Numbered from the stretch's first letter, positions 1 to 6,956 are shown. The stretch: 9,847 bases of DNA from Methylobacterium sp. (GCA_021154065.1 JAJKJG010000012.1:1-9847), one strand, 5' to 3'. Notes: a model not told the origin generated them from the letters alone. Translations and numbers: made by a program.

Positions 1-1111
1 CCGGATCCTGCGCGCAGGCCTGCAGGAAGGCGGCGCGCGGCGCGAAATCGTACGGATCGCGGGCGAGCGTCGAGGCGAGATCGAAGCGGAAACCGTCGAC
101 ATGGTAATGCTCGACCCAGTGACGCAGCGAGTCCATAACCATCTGCAGGACCCGCAGGTGGCTGACGTTCAGCGTGTTGCCGGTGCCGGTCGAGTCCCAA
201 TAGAAGCGCGGGTCGTCGGGCGAGAGCTTGTAGTAAACCGCGTTGTCGATGCCGCGGAAGGACAGCGTCGGCCCGAGGTGGTTGCCCTCGCAGGTGTGAT
301 TGTAGACGACGTCGAGGATCACCTCGATGCCGGCGTCGTGGAGGGCGCGCACGGCGCTTTTCAGCCCGGCGGTGCCGGCGTTGCCGAGATAGCGCGGCTC
401 GGGCGCGAAATAGGCGAGCGTCGAATAGCCCCAATAGTTGCGCAGCCCCTTCTCGACGAGGAAGCGGTCGTCGACGAAGGCGTGGATCGGCAGGAGCTCG
501 ATCGCCGTGATCCCGAGCCGCACGAGGTGGTCGATCACCGCCGGGTGACCGAGCGCGTCATAGGTGCCGCGCATCGCCTGCGGCACGTCGGGATGGAGCT
601 GCGTCAGCCCCTTCACATGCGCCTCGTAGACGATGCTGTCGGGCGCCGGGCGGCGCGGCGGCCGGTCGTCACCCCAGCGATGCGAGGGATCCTCGACGAT
701 GCATTTCGGCATGCTCGGCGCGCTATCGCGGCGGTCCGGGGTGCGCGAGCGCTCGCCCGCCATGCGGTAGCCGAACAGCGCCTCGTGCCAGCGCACGCGA
801 CCGTAGAGCTGGCGTGCGTAAGGGTCGATCAGGAGCTTGTGCGGGTTGAAGCGGTGGCCGCGGCGCGGGTCATAGGGCCCGTGCACGCGGTAGCCGTAGA
901 GCTGCCCTGGGACGAGCCCATCGACATACCCATGCCAGACTTGGTCGGTGCGGCGCGGCAGCGCCACCCGCTCGATCTCGCGATTGCCTTTCGGATCGAA
1001 CAGGCAGAGCTCGACGCCGGTGGCGTTCGCCGAAAACAGGGCGAAGTTCACACCCCTTCCGTCGAAGGTCGCCCCGAGCGGCGCGGGGCTGCCGTCGTCG
1101 ATCCGAAACAT
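1..1111 (-). CDS. glgX: Glycogen debranching enzyme GlgX/TreX type (N-terminal part, 3' end outside window)
   Basis: This is the first ~370 residues of a GH13 debranching enzyme that hydrolyses alpha-1,6 branches of glycogen in the cytoplasm, feeding maltodextrin breakdown or trehalose synthesis. The N-terminus (about residues 5-100, from FRIDDGSPAPLGATFDGRGV) matches the CBM48 beta-sandwich domain. The GH13 barrel follows, with ELLPIHAFVDDRFLVEKGL, the strand-3 motif DVVYNH at 267-272 and VDGFRFDLAS, whose Asp344 is the catalytic nucleophile position. The acid/base Glu and third Asp lie beyond the left edge. Two ATGs are adjacent (1114 and 1111). An AAGGA SD sits only 2 nt from the first but 5 nt from the second, so 1111 was chosen; the choice changes one residue. 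It lies 84 bp downstream of otsA on the same strand, as glycogen/trehalose genes often do. The family (GlgX/TreX) is certain; which polymer it acts on in vivo is not. No frameshift is seen. Confidence 0.93.
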   Translation of the reverse strand, partial: MFRIDDGSPAPLGATFDGRGVNFALFSANATGVELCLFDPKGNREIERVALPRRTDQVWHGYVDGLVPGQLYGYRVHGPYDPRRGHRFNPHKLLIDPYARQLYGRVRWHEALFGYRMAGERSRTPDRRDSAPSMPKCIVEDPSHRWGDDRPPRRPAPDSIVYEAHVKGLTQLHPDVPQAMRGTYDALGHPAVIDHLVRLGITAIELLPIHAFVDDRFLVEKGLRNYWGYSTLAYFAPEPRYLGNAGTAGLKSAVRALHDAGIEVILDVVYNHTCEGNHLGPTLSFRGIDNAVYYKLSPDDPRFYWDSTGTGNTLNVSHLRVLQMVMDSLRHWVEHYHVDGFRFDLASTLARDPYDFAPRAAFLQACAQDP

Positions 1112-1195
1112 CATGGTCCTTGTAGACGAGAATGGCGGGAGCGGAAGGCTGGGCCGGCTTGTACAACGTCCGGGCCGGGAGGATCGTTGCCGCGC

Positions 1196-2752
1196 TCAGT
1201 TCTTGATTGCGCCCCAGAGCGGCAACGACCGCGGCCGGCGGATCTCGGCGCCGATCTCGCGCTCGCCCGCAGCCTCCGCTTCGTCGTCGCGGCGCGAGCC
1301 GCGATCGCAGCCACCCTCGGCAACGAGTGCCGCGAGGAAGTCAGTGCACCAACGGTCGACGGTGTGCTCGGACAGCTGCGCCATCATGGCGCTCCAGCGC
1401 GCCTGGCGCTCGTCGAGCGGCATCTCGAGCGCGCGCCTGATTGCGGCCGCCGTGGCGTCGGTGTCGTACGGGTTGACGATCAACGCCGCGTCGAGCTCGT
1501 GGGCGGCGCCGGCAAAGCGCGATAGCACGAGCACGCCCGGATCCTCGCTAGACTGGGCTGCCACATACTCCTTCGCGACGAGATTCATGCCGTCACGAAG
1601 CGGCGTCACGAGGCCGACGCGCGCGAGACGGTACAGGCCGGCAAGCGCCGTGTGGCCGATCGGCTTGTTGATGTAGCGGATCGGCGTCCAATCGACGTCG
1701 CCGAAATGACCATTGGTGCGCCCGATCTGCTCCGCGAGGTCGCGCTGCATCTGGGCGTACTCGGGCACCTCGGAGCGCGATTTCGGCGTGATCTGCAGGA
1801 AGGTGACGCGGTTGCGGAACGAGCCGTCGTTCTCGAGGAAGCACGAGAACGCTTCGATGCGCTGCGCGAGGCCCTTGGAGTAGTCGAGCCGGTCGACGCC
1901 GATGAGGAGGTGCTTGCCCTCGAGGCTTTTCGCCATGCGGCGGACGAGGGCGTTGCGGTCCGCCGCCTCGGCCATCTGACGGAACGCCGGCGTGTCGATC
2001 CCGATCGGGAACACGCCGACCCGGAAACGCCGGCCGAAGGCCTCGTAGCAGCCGTCTGCCGTGAGGCGCCCAAGGCCGCCGCGGGTCACCGCGTTGCCGA
2101 AATTCTCCGCGTCGAGCGGCGTCTGGAAGCCGACGAGATCATAGGCCGCGAAGCCGCGCATCATGAGGTCGTAGGCGGGCAGCACGCTCGCGAGATCGGG
2201 CGGCGCCCAGGGAATGTGGAGGAAGAACCCGATCCGGTTGGCGAAGCCCATCTGGCGCAGATAGGAGGCGAGCGGGATGAAATGGTAGTCGTGGATCCAG
2301 ATCACGTCGTCCGGCCGGATGAGCTGGGCGAGCCGCCGGGCGAAGAACTCGTTGACGCGGAAATAGCCGGCGGTGTTGCGCCGATTGAAGCCGGTGAGGT
2401 CGAGCCGGTAGTGGCACACCGGCCAGAGCGCCCGGTTGGCAAAGCCGTGGTAGAAATCATCGAGGTCGCGTTCGGAGAGATCCGAAACGGCGTACTCGAC
2501 ATTGCCGAAGGCGTGCGCCTGGGTCTCGGGCTCGCGTCCCTTCACGGTTGCGCCGGACCAGCCGAACCACAGCCCGCCGCGCTGCTTCAGCGCCGCGTCG
2601 AGGGCGACCGCAAGTCCGCCGGCATTGGGCGAGCCGGCGTTCGAGGGCACCGGCACCCGGTTCGAGACCACGACGAGGCGCCCAGCCGTCCTCGCAACAT
2701 CTGCCGCAGAACCCACCGGCTCGTGATGCATCGACGGTATTGCGATCGCCAT
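1196..2752 (-). CDS. otsA: Trehalose-6-phosphate synthase (GT20)
   Basis: OtsA joins glucose from UDP-glucose to glucose-6-phosphate, giving trehalose-6-phosphate, the first step of osmoprotectant trehalose synthesis in the cytoplasm. The 518-residue protein carries the GT20 hallmarks: VVVSNRVPV at 27-35, the donor/acceptor glycine loop NAGGLAVAL at 43-51, WFGWSG at 62-67, WIHDYH at 152-157, the phosphate-binding motif RLDYSKGL at 288-295 and DGMNLVAKEYVA at 387-398. It is longer than the roughly 470 residues typical of E. coli OtsA. The extra length is a ~25-residue N-terminal lead and a charged C-terminal tail after about residue 478, with no similarity I recognise. No fused OtsB phosphatase domain is present. 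The start is the first in-frame ATG, but no good SD lies at normal spacing (AGGAGAAGGG is 22 nt upstream), so Met8 or another start is possible. It lies 95 bp after yfcG and is followed by glgX. Confidence 0.96.
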   Translation of the reverse strand: MAIAIPSMHHEPVGSAADVARTAGRLVVVSNRVPVPSNAGSPNAGGLAVALDAALKQRGGLWFGWSGATVKGREPETQAHAFGNVEYAVSDLSERDLDDFYHGFANRALWPVCHYRLDLTGFNRRNTAGYFRVNEFFARRLAQLIRPDDVIWIHDYHFIPLASYLRQMGFANRIGFFLHIPWAPPDLASVLPAYDLMMRGFAAYDLVGFQTPLDAENFGNAVTRGGLGRLTADGCYEAFGRRFRVGVFPIGIDTPAFRQMAEAADRNALVRRMAKSLEGKHLLIGVDRLDYSKGLAQRIEAFSCFLENDGSFRNRVTFLQITPKSRSEVPEYAQMQRDLAEQIGRTNGHFGDVDWTPIRYINKPIGHTALAGLYRLARVGLVTPLRDGMNLVAKEYVAAQSSEDPGVLVLSRFAGAAHELDAALIVNPYDTDATAAAIRRALEMPLDERQARWSAMMAQLSEHTVDRWCTDFLAALVAEGGCDRGSRRDDEAEAAGEREIGAEIRRPRSLPLWGAIKN

Positions 2753-2784
2753 GTGCCCGTTCGAGGCCTTCCGGCCCTTCTCCT

Positions 2785-2808
2785 GTTGCCCAGCTCCGTT
2801 ATGGCAAC
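2785..2808. repeat. Short inverted repeat between yfcG and otsA
   Basis: GTTGCC (2785-2790) and its complement GGCAAC (2803-2808) are separated by 12 bases in the 95-bp gap between the yfcG stop and the otsA start. A second 4-bp hairpin (GGCC-TTCC-GGCC, 2765-2776) lies closer to otsA. Neither is followed by a T-run on the minus strand, so a classical terminator is not supported. It could be an operator, a weak attenuator or chance. Confidence 0.25.
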
Positions 2809-2847
2809 GCCTTTTACAGGATTCGGTTGCGTTCTGCGGGGGCTGCG

Positions 2848-3549
2848 TCAGCGTACGACGGCAGCGGTCTGGCCGAAAAGCACTTTCTTTGCGGCGTCCG
2901 ACATCGGCGCGCCGAGCGCCGGGTTGACCTCCTTCGCCTTTTGGTAGGCGCGCACCGTCGCCGGGCGAGCCTTGATCGCCTCGAACCAGCGCTTCAAATG
3001 CGGGAAGTCGTCGAGGTTCTGGCCCTGGCGCTCATGCGGCACGACCCAGGGATAAGACGCCATGTCGGCAATCGAGTAGGCGCCGGCGACGAACTCGCGG
3101 TCGGCAAGGCGCTTGTTGAGCACCCCGTAGAGCCGGTTCGTCTCCTTGACGTAGCGCTCGATCGCATAAGTGATCTTCTCGGGCGCGTAGTGCGAGAAAT
3201 GGTGGTTCTGGCCCGCCATCGGACCAAGGCCCCCCATCTGCCAGAACAGCCATTGCAGCACCTCGGCGCGTCCGCGGACGTCGCTCGGGATGAAGCGGCC
3301 GGTCTTCTCGGCGAGGTAGAGCAGCATCGCGCCCGATTCAAAGAGCGAGACCGGATCGCCGCCTCCCGGCGGCTCGTGGTCGACCATGGCAGGGATGCGG
3401 TTGTTCGGGGAGATCGCGAGGAACTCCGGGCGGAACTGCTCGCCCTCGCCGATCCTGACCGGCACGATGCGGTAGGGCAGGCCGGTCTCCTCCAGGAACA
3501 TCGTCACCTTATGGCCGTTCGGGGTCGTCCAATAATGGAGGTCGATCAT
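2848..3549 (-). CDS. yfcG: Glutathione S-transferase, YfcG type (Nu class-like disulfide-bond oxidoreductase)
   Basis: This 233-residue cytosolic protein aligns along its whole length, from memory, with E. coli YfcG, a glutathione-dependent disulfide-bond reductase with little classical transferase activity. The N-terminal thioredoxin-like domain has TTPNGHKVTMFLEE at 8-21, with Thr9 and Asn11 in the positions used by YfcG instead of a catalytic Tyr or Ser. It also has the cis-proline motif RIPAMVDH at 51-58 and the glutathione gamma-glutamyl site SLFESGAMLLYLAEKTG at 68-84. The helical C-terminal domain carries LQWLFWQMGGLGPMAGQNHHF (98-118, written in two parts by family alignments) and SIADMASYPW at 159-168. 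The ATG at 3549 was chosen because GGAG lies 6 nt upstream and the family begins exactly there; the same frame stays open for 184 more codons upstream, but that stretch is a shadow of the esterase. It starts 43 bp after the esterase stop, consistent with one operon. Confidence 0.95.
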   Translation of the reverse strand: MIDLHYWTTPNGHKVTMFLEETGLPYRIVPVRIGEGEQFRPEFLAISPNNRIPAMVDHEPPGGGDPVSLFESGAMLLYLAEKTGRFIPSDVRGRAEVLQWLFWQMGGLGPMAGQNHHFSHYAPEKITYAIERYVKETNRLYGVLNKRLADREFVAGAYSIADMASYPWVVPHERQGQNLDDFPHLKRWFEAIKARPATVRAYQKAKEVNPALGAPMSDAAKKVLFGQTAAVVR

Positions 3550-3592
3550 CGGTGTCTCCGGTTCGCGCGGTCGGGACGAGGAGCGGCTGGGG

Positions 3593-4492
3593 TCAGCAGG
3601 ACGTCGAGAGGTGGCTGTCGAGCCATTCGAGCGCGGGGCCGAGCTCGGCCGACCACAGCTCCCAGTTATGCCCGCCCGGGTCGATGCGGAAGGGCGTCTC
3701 GATGCCGGCCTCGCTGAGCGCGCGATGAAACGCGACGTTGCCCTCCTTGAGGCGCGGGAAGTCATTGTCGCCGACGGTGAGATAAAAGGCCGGCCGGTCC
3801 GGATCGGCGATGTAGGCCGGCAGGCGGAGAAACACGTTCCAGCGGTTGAACCGGCGCGGGTCGAAGGGCTCGCCGAAGGCGGCGCGGAACATGTGCGTCG
3901 GCCGGCGCACCCCGGCGGCGTCGTCCTCCGGCATCGGCCGGAACAGGCTGCCCGAAAAGCTGAAAGCGGCGGCGTAGCGCTTCGGATTGTCCATGGCGTA
4001 GAGGAGTGCGCCGTAGCCGCCCATGGAAAGCCCGCCAAGCGCCCGGCCGGCGCGGCACGCCGCTGTCGGATAGGTTCGATCGACATGATCGACGAGATCA
4101 CCGGTGAGCGCCTGCGCGACGAGCCCGCGCCCGCCCGGATCCGGGTTGTCGACGTACCAGCTGTCCTTCGCCATCGGCATGACGACGATGAGCGGCTTGA
4201 GCTTGCGCGCGGCGATCAGCCGGTCGAGGGTCTCGGCGGCACGGCCGAGCGTCGTCCAGGCGCGCTCGTCGTCGCCCAATCCGTGCAGGAGGTAGAGCAC
4301 GGGCCAGCGCTCGCCCACCGGCGGCGCCGCGGCGGGCCGGTACAGCACGTACGGAATGCCGCCGGAAAGCGCGCGGCTTGGCGCGTTGAGCCCGTATTCG
4401 ACCTCGCCGGCCGGCGCCGCGAAGGCGGTTAGCGCCAGCGCGCAGGCGAGCGCAAGACGCAAAGGCACTCGCCGACCCGAAAGTTGGGTCAT
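3593..4492 (-). CDS. Exported alpha/beta-hydrolase esterase (Esterase D/FrmB-like, PF00756 type)
   Basis: This is a 299-residue predicted serine esterase of the FrmB/enterochelin-esterase superfamily, probably periplasmic. A Sec signal peptide is visible: Arg7-Arg8, a hydrophobic core (LALACALALTAFAA) and a likely cleavage after APA near residue 28. Then come PVLYLLHGLGDDERAW at 64-79, the nucleophile elbow GLSMGGYGA with Ser156, GDND at 241-244 supplying a candidate catalytic Asp, and GGHNWELW with His275. After cleavage only two cysteines remain (146 and the C-terminal 299), which could pair. The ATG overlaps the opgC stop as ATGA, so translation is coupled to opgC. Together with export, this suggests action on an ester in the periplasm, possibly an OpgC product (inference). 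It is unlikely to be S-formylglutathione hydrolase, which is cytoplasmic and lacks a signal peptide. Substrate unknown. Confidence 0.9.
   Translation of the reverse strand: MTQLSGRRVPLRLALACALALTAFAAPAGEVEYGLNAPSRALSGGIPYVLYRPAAAPPVGERWPVLYLLHGLGDDERAWTTLGRAAETLDRLIAARKLKPLIVVMPMAKDSWYVDNPDPGGRGLVAQALTGDLVDHVDRTYPTAACRAGRALGGLSMGGYGALLYAMDNPKRYAAAFSFSGSLFRPMPEDDAAGVRRPTHMFRAAFGEPFDPRRFNRWNVFLRLPAYIADPDRPAFYLTVGDNDFPRLKEGNVAFHRALSEAGIETPFRIDPGGHNWELWSAELGPALEWLDSHLSTSC
4489..4492 (-). other. ATGA stop/start overlap coupling opgC and the esterase gene
   Basis: On the minus strand the last base triplet of opgC (TGA) and the start codon of the esterase (ATG) share the four bases ATGA. This arrangement normally makes translation of the downstream gene depend on ribosomes finishing the upstream one, and argues for production in fixed proportion. 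Confidence 0.85.
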
Positions 4493-5703
4493 GGCTGCTG
4501 CGGAAGAACGCCGGTCGGTTGAGCGGCCGGTCGCGCGGCGGACCTGCGCGGCTTCGAGCCTTGCGCCCGGGCGTGCAGCCAGGGCGAGGATTTGAACCAT
4601 TCGCAAACCGCCGCCACAGCGAAGAGCACCGCACAGCCTCCGATATTGACGAGCGCGGCGGTCGCGACGCCGCGGCCGATCACGTCGAGCACGACGCCGA
4701 GCGCCTGCGCCAGGACGAGTCCGGCGAGGAACACGGCCAGCGTCTGGCGACCGACGAGCTGGATCGTCGGGATGAAGGTCCCGGCGAGCCGCCGGCCGCC
4801 TTCGCCGGCCAGAGTATAGGCGAGATAGGCGATCGCAAGGAAATGGACGATCCGCAAAGGCGCGAGATGCGTCTTGTCGATGAGCGGGCCGAGCGCCTGA
4901 TGGACTTCGCCGAGCCACGGCACGGCCCCCCACCCGGCAAAGCACGACCAGCCATATTGGCAGGAGAACGGCATCGCCGCCGCGACGATGAAGAGCGCGC
5001 CGAGCATGAGCCGGCGGTCATAGGCCGGCGGCACAAGCCAGCCGCGGCCGAACGCAAAACCCAGGAAGAACAGCAGTTGCCACGAGAACGGGTTGAAGAA
5101 CCAGATGCGATCCGACCAGGGCTCCGCCGGCAGGTCGAGAAGGCGCGCGTAGGCGAGGAGGTAGAGCGTTGCGACAACCACGGCGACGGCGCTACGCCCG
5201 ACCCGCGCCGCCGCCATGACGGCCGGGATCAGCGCCAGGATCAGGAGATACATCGGCAGAATGTCGAAATAGTTCGGCACATAGGTCAGCGTTGCGTAGC
5301 CGAGGAGCAGGCGCGCCGGGTCGTCGAGGAAATGCGCGAGATTCAGGCCATCGCGCAGATGGCGCCCGCCGAACTCGAGATCGGCCGCAGCCAGTACGGC
5401 GACGATCGTGACGAAGACGCCGATATGAGCCCAGTACACCTGCCAGACGCGGTGCAGGATGCGCGCCGTCCCGAGCGCCCAGCCGGCGCTCTCGAACACG
5501 CGCCCGAAGGCGAGCGCCGAGGCGACGCCGGAGCAGAAGACGAAAATCTCGGTCGCGTCCGAGAAGCCGAAGCGCGCCGGGATCCAGTCCGCCCATGCGT
5601 TCCCCGGGATATGGGCGACGAGGATGATGAGCATCCCGACGCCGCGGAAGACGTCGAGCCGCGGGTCGCGCGGACGCTTGGCTTCGGGGCTCGGGACCGT
5701 CAT
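4489..5703 (-). CDS. opgC: OpgC-family membrane acyltransferase (osmoregulated periplasmic glucan succinyl transfer)
   Basis: OpgC proteins transfer succinyl or related acyl groups from cytoplasmic donors onto osmoregulated periplasmic glucans. This 404-residue inner-membrane protein shows the family motifs RLDVFRGVGMLIILVAHIPGN at 15-35 (split: RLDVFRG and the first helix), FGFSDATEIFVFCSGVASA at 46-64, VPNYFDILPMYLLIL at 142-156 and NPFSWQLLFFLGFAFG at 204-219. About ten hydrophobic segments span roughly residues 21-370. The C-terminal ~30 residues (rich in Ala, Pro, Arg, Gln) are cytoplasmic-looking and not typical. The ATG at 5703 was chosen because the family begins a few residues before RLDVFRG and GAGGA lies 11 nt upstream; a Met 18 codons earlier overlaps the previous gene's stop and is less likely. 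It follows the membrane protein gene by 25 bp and overlaps the esterase start. Acyl donor and glucan type cannot be read from sequence. Confidence 0.92.
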   Translation of the reverse strand: MTVPSPEAKRPRDPRLDVFRGVGMLIILVAHIPGNAWADWIPARFGFSDATEIFVFCSGVASALAFGRVFESAGWALGTARILHRVWQVYWAHIGVFVTIVAVLAAADLEFGGRHLRDGLNLAHFLDDPARLLLGYATLTYVPNYFDILPMYLLILALIPAVMAAARVGRSAVAVVVATLYLLAYARLLDLPAEPWSDRIWFFNPFSWQLLFFLGFAFGRGWLVPPAYDRRLMLGALFIVAAAMPFSCQYGWSCFAGWGAVPWLGEVHQALGPLIDKTHLAPLRIVHFLAIAYLAYTLAGEGGRRLAGTFIPTIQLVGRQTLAVFLAGLVLAQALGVVLDVIGRGVATAALVNIGGCAVLFAVAAVCEWFKSSPWLHARAQGSKPRRSAARPAAQPTGVLPQQP

Positions 5704-5728
5704 TGCGCGCTCGATCCTCAACCGGCGG

Positions 5729-6238
5729 TCAGGCCGTCTCCTCGCGCCATTTGACAACGGCGCCGACGACGAGACCGAAGATGATGTGACCGCCGCAGGA
5801 CGCCCAGGCGAGCGGGATGAAGTCGAGGAAGGCGGGCAGCCCGGCGATCAGATGCGCCATGACGTAAAGCGCGAAGACCCACAACCCGATGCCGAAGCCC
5901 GCCGCGGTCAAGTACCAGGGCAGCCCGGGGATGATCAGACGCTGGAGCGGGCGGGCGATGAACAGATAGCCGAGCGGATAGAACAGGAAGCCGACGACGA
6001 GATGGACGATCTCGCCCACGAGCCGGCTCTCGAGCCCGAACACCGACTGCACGAGGGCCGCGGGCTCGAGCGGGCCGCCGACGCCCGGAATGAACGGCGT
6101 GATCACGCGCGCCCAGAACTCCCAGGTGAAGTCGGCGGCGACGCCGGCGATGAGCGACGTGATCATCGTCTCGGCGTCGAGCGGCGGAAACAGCTGCCTC
6201 GGCATCGCGGCGGCAGGGGTTACGGCGATGGTCTGCAT
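5729..6238 (-). CDS. Small integral membrane protein, unknown function
   Basis: I do not recognise a named family. The 169-residue protein starts with a short soluble lead (1-24). Four hydrophobic segments follow: about 25-50 (MITSLIAGVAADFTWEFW), 73-97 (LVGEIVHLVVGFLFYPLGY), 106-133 (LPWYLTAAGFGIGLWVFALY) and 141-163 (IPLAWASCGGHIIFGLVVG). It ends in KWREETA. Polar residues sit inside the membrane segments: Glu40, Glu76, His79, His129 and His151. Three membrane histidines in a small four-helix protein could bind heme or a metal, but this is inference only. The ATG at 6238 has a perfect GGAGG 6 nt upstream; the open frame continues 53 codons further but that part overlaps the YHS gene in another frame. 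It lies 29 bp after the YHS gene and 25 bp before opgC, so it is very probably co-transcribed with both. Confidence 0.85.
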   Translation of the reverse strand: MQTIAVTPAAAMPRQLFPPLDAETMITSLIAGVAADFTWEFWARVITPFIPGVGGPLEPAALVQSVFGLESRLVGEIVHLVVGFLFYPLGYLFIARPLQRLIIPGLPWYLTAAGFGIGLWVFALYVMAHLIAGLPAFLDFIPLAWASCGGHIIFGLVVGAVVKWREETA

Positions 6239-6267
6239 GGTAGTCCTCCGGATGTGCAGGGCTGGTC

Positions 6268-6747
6268 CTAGGGTTTGCCGATGAGCCGCGGCCAGTTCCC
6301 GTCGGCCTTGTGCACGTAGCCCGGCACGTCCTTGCGCCAGGTCTCGCTGATCGAGCGGTCGTAGTTGAGGTAGAGGCGCCCATCGACGATCGTCCACGCC
6401 TCGGGGTCGATCTTGACCAGGTAGCCCTGCGCGACGCCGTAGGCGCAGTAGCCGCCATAGGCCGGCAGATAGCGCTCCGGATCGGCCTCGAATTGGGCCC
6501 TGTTGGCGGCGCTCGAGAACAGCCAGCGCGCGCCATTGCGCTCGACTGCGAGCTCGGAGCGGCCTTTGCGGGGTCCGCCCTCGACGAAATAAGCGACCGG
6601 GTCGTAGCCGTGGATCGCCACGCGACCGCCGGCGAGGACGTTCACGGGGCTCTGCGAGGCGGCCTCGATCAGAGTGGGCGCGAGGACGAACGCCGCGAGC
6701 GCGAGCGCTGCCGTCGCGATTCGGATCAGCGGGCGGAAGATGCGCAT
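6268..6747 (-). CDS. Exported YHS domain protein, cysteine form of the YHS (seleno)protein family
   Basis: This 159-residue protein has a Sec signal peptide (Arg-rich start, hydrophobic core IATAALALAAFVLAP, likely cleavage around residues 30-32) followed by a YHS domain. Key stretches are VAIHGYDPVAYFVEGGP at 43-59, NGARWLFSSAANRAQF at 71-86, PERYLPAYGGYCAYGVAQGY at 90-109 and KIDPEAWTIVDGRLYLNYD at 112-130. The lone Cys101 in GGYCAYG is encoded by TGC. From memory, some relatives of this family have selenocysteine here, so this looks like the Cys-containing form. YHS domains are associated with metal handling, but the role of this exported subgroup is unknown. Two ATGs are adjacent (6750 and 6747); GAGG lies 6 nt from the second and 3 nt from the first, so 6747 was chosen. 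It starts the tightly packed run with the membrane protein, opgC and esterase. Confidence 0.9.
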   Translation of the reverse strand: MRIFRPLIRIATAALALAAFVLAPTLIEAASQSPVNVLAGGRVAIHGYDPVAYFVEGGPRKGRSELAVERNGARWLFSSAANRAQFEADPERYLPAYGGYCAYGVAQGYLVKIDPEAWTIVDGRLYLNYDRSISETWRKDVPGYVHKADGNWPRLIGKP

Positions 6748-6766
6748 CATCAACCTCAAGGCCACA

Positions 6767-6776
6767 CTCCCGGGAG
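6767..6776. promoter_or_regulatory. 10-bp perfect palindrome upstream of the YHS gene
   Basis: CTCCCGGGAG lies 19 bp before the YHS start codon, in the 209-bp gap (6748-6956) that must hold any promoter for the YHS-led run. It could be an operator or a small 5' UTR hairpin. In a GC-rich genome a 10-bp palindrome of this kind can arise by chance. I could not assign convincing -35/-10 boxes in this gap. Confidence 0.25.
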
Positions 6777-6933
6777 ATGGGAGGGTCGGGATCAAGGGAA
6801 CTCTACGCCTCGCCCGGGCCGAGGCCGATCCCTCGTACCGCTATCGCGATCATGCATGCAGCCTATGGAGAGGCCAATCACGCCACAGGGAGGTCACCCG
6901 AGCGTGATGGTAAGGCTTGCCTCGATGCCGGCC

Positions 6934-6953
6934 GCGTGAGCGTGGCGTGAGCG
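6934..6953. repeat. Two 9-bp direct repeats just after the 101-aa gene
   Basis: GCGTGAGCG occurs at 6934-6942 and again at 6945-6953, an 11-bp period, immediately downstream (minus strand) of the stop codon at 6957-6959. A related AGCGTGA is at 6900-6906. An 11-bp period is close to one helical turn, so protein binding on one face is conceivable, but chance is equally likely. Confidence 0.3.
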
Positions 6954-6956
6954 GGC

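Noticed and set aside
101..1525. A 474-codon plus-strand frame opposite glgX and the end of otsA.
   Set aside because: It is the antisense of two well-recognised enzymes; its composition (Arg/Val/Glu/His-rich) and lack of motifs are those of a GC-rich shadow frame.
1652..2947. A 431-codon plus-strand frame opposite otsA.
   Set aside because: It lies entirely against otsA and the end of yfcG, with no recognisable domain and no SD; a shadow frame.
3550..4101. A possible 184-residue N-terminal extension of YfcG, making a 417-residue fusion.
   Set aside because: This stretch overlaps the esterase in another frame, is Arg/Ser/Pro-rich without motifs, and YfcG has its own SD and family-typical start at 3549.
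4519..5754. A 411-codon plus-strand frame opposite opgC.
   Set aside because: Its sequence is dominated by Arg, Glu and Asp, the antisense image of a hydrophobic membrane protein in GC-rich DNA, and it has no motif.
6853..6860. TGCATGCA palindrome in the gap upstream of the YHS gene.
   Set aside because: An 8-bp palindrome is expected by chance at this scale and no flanking symmetry extends it.
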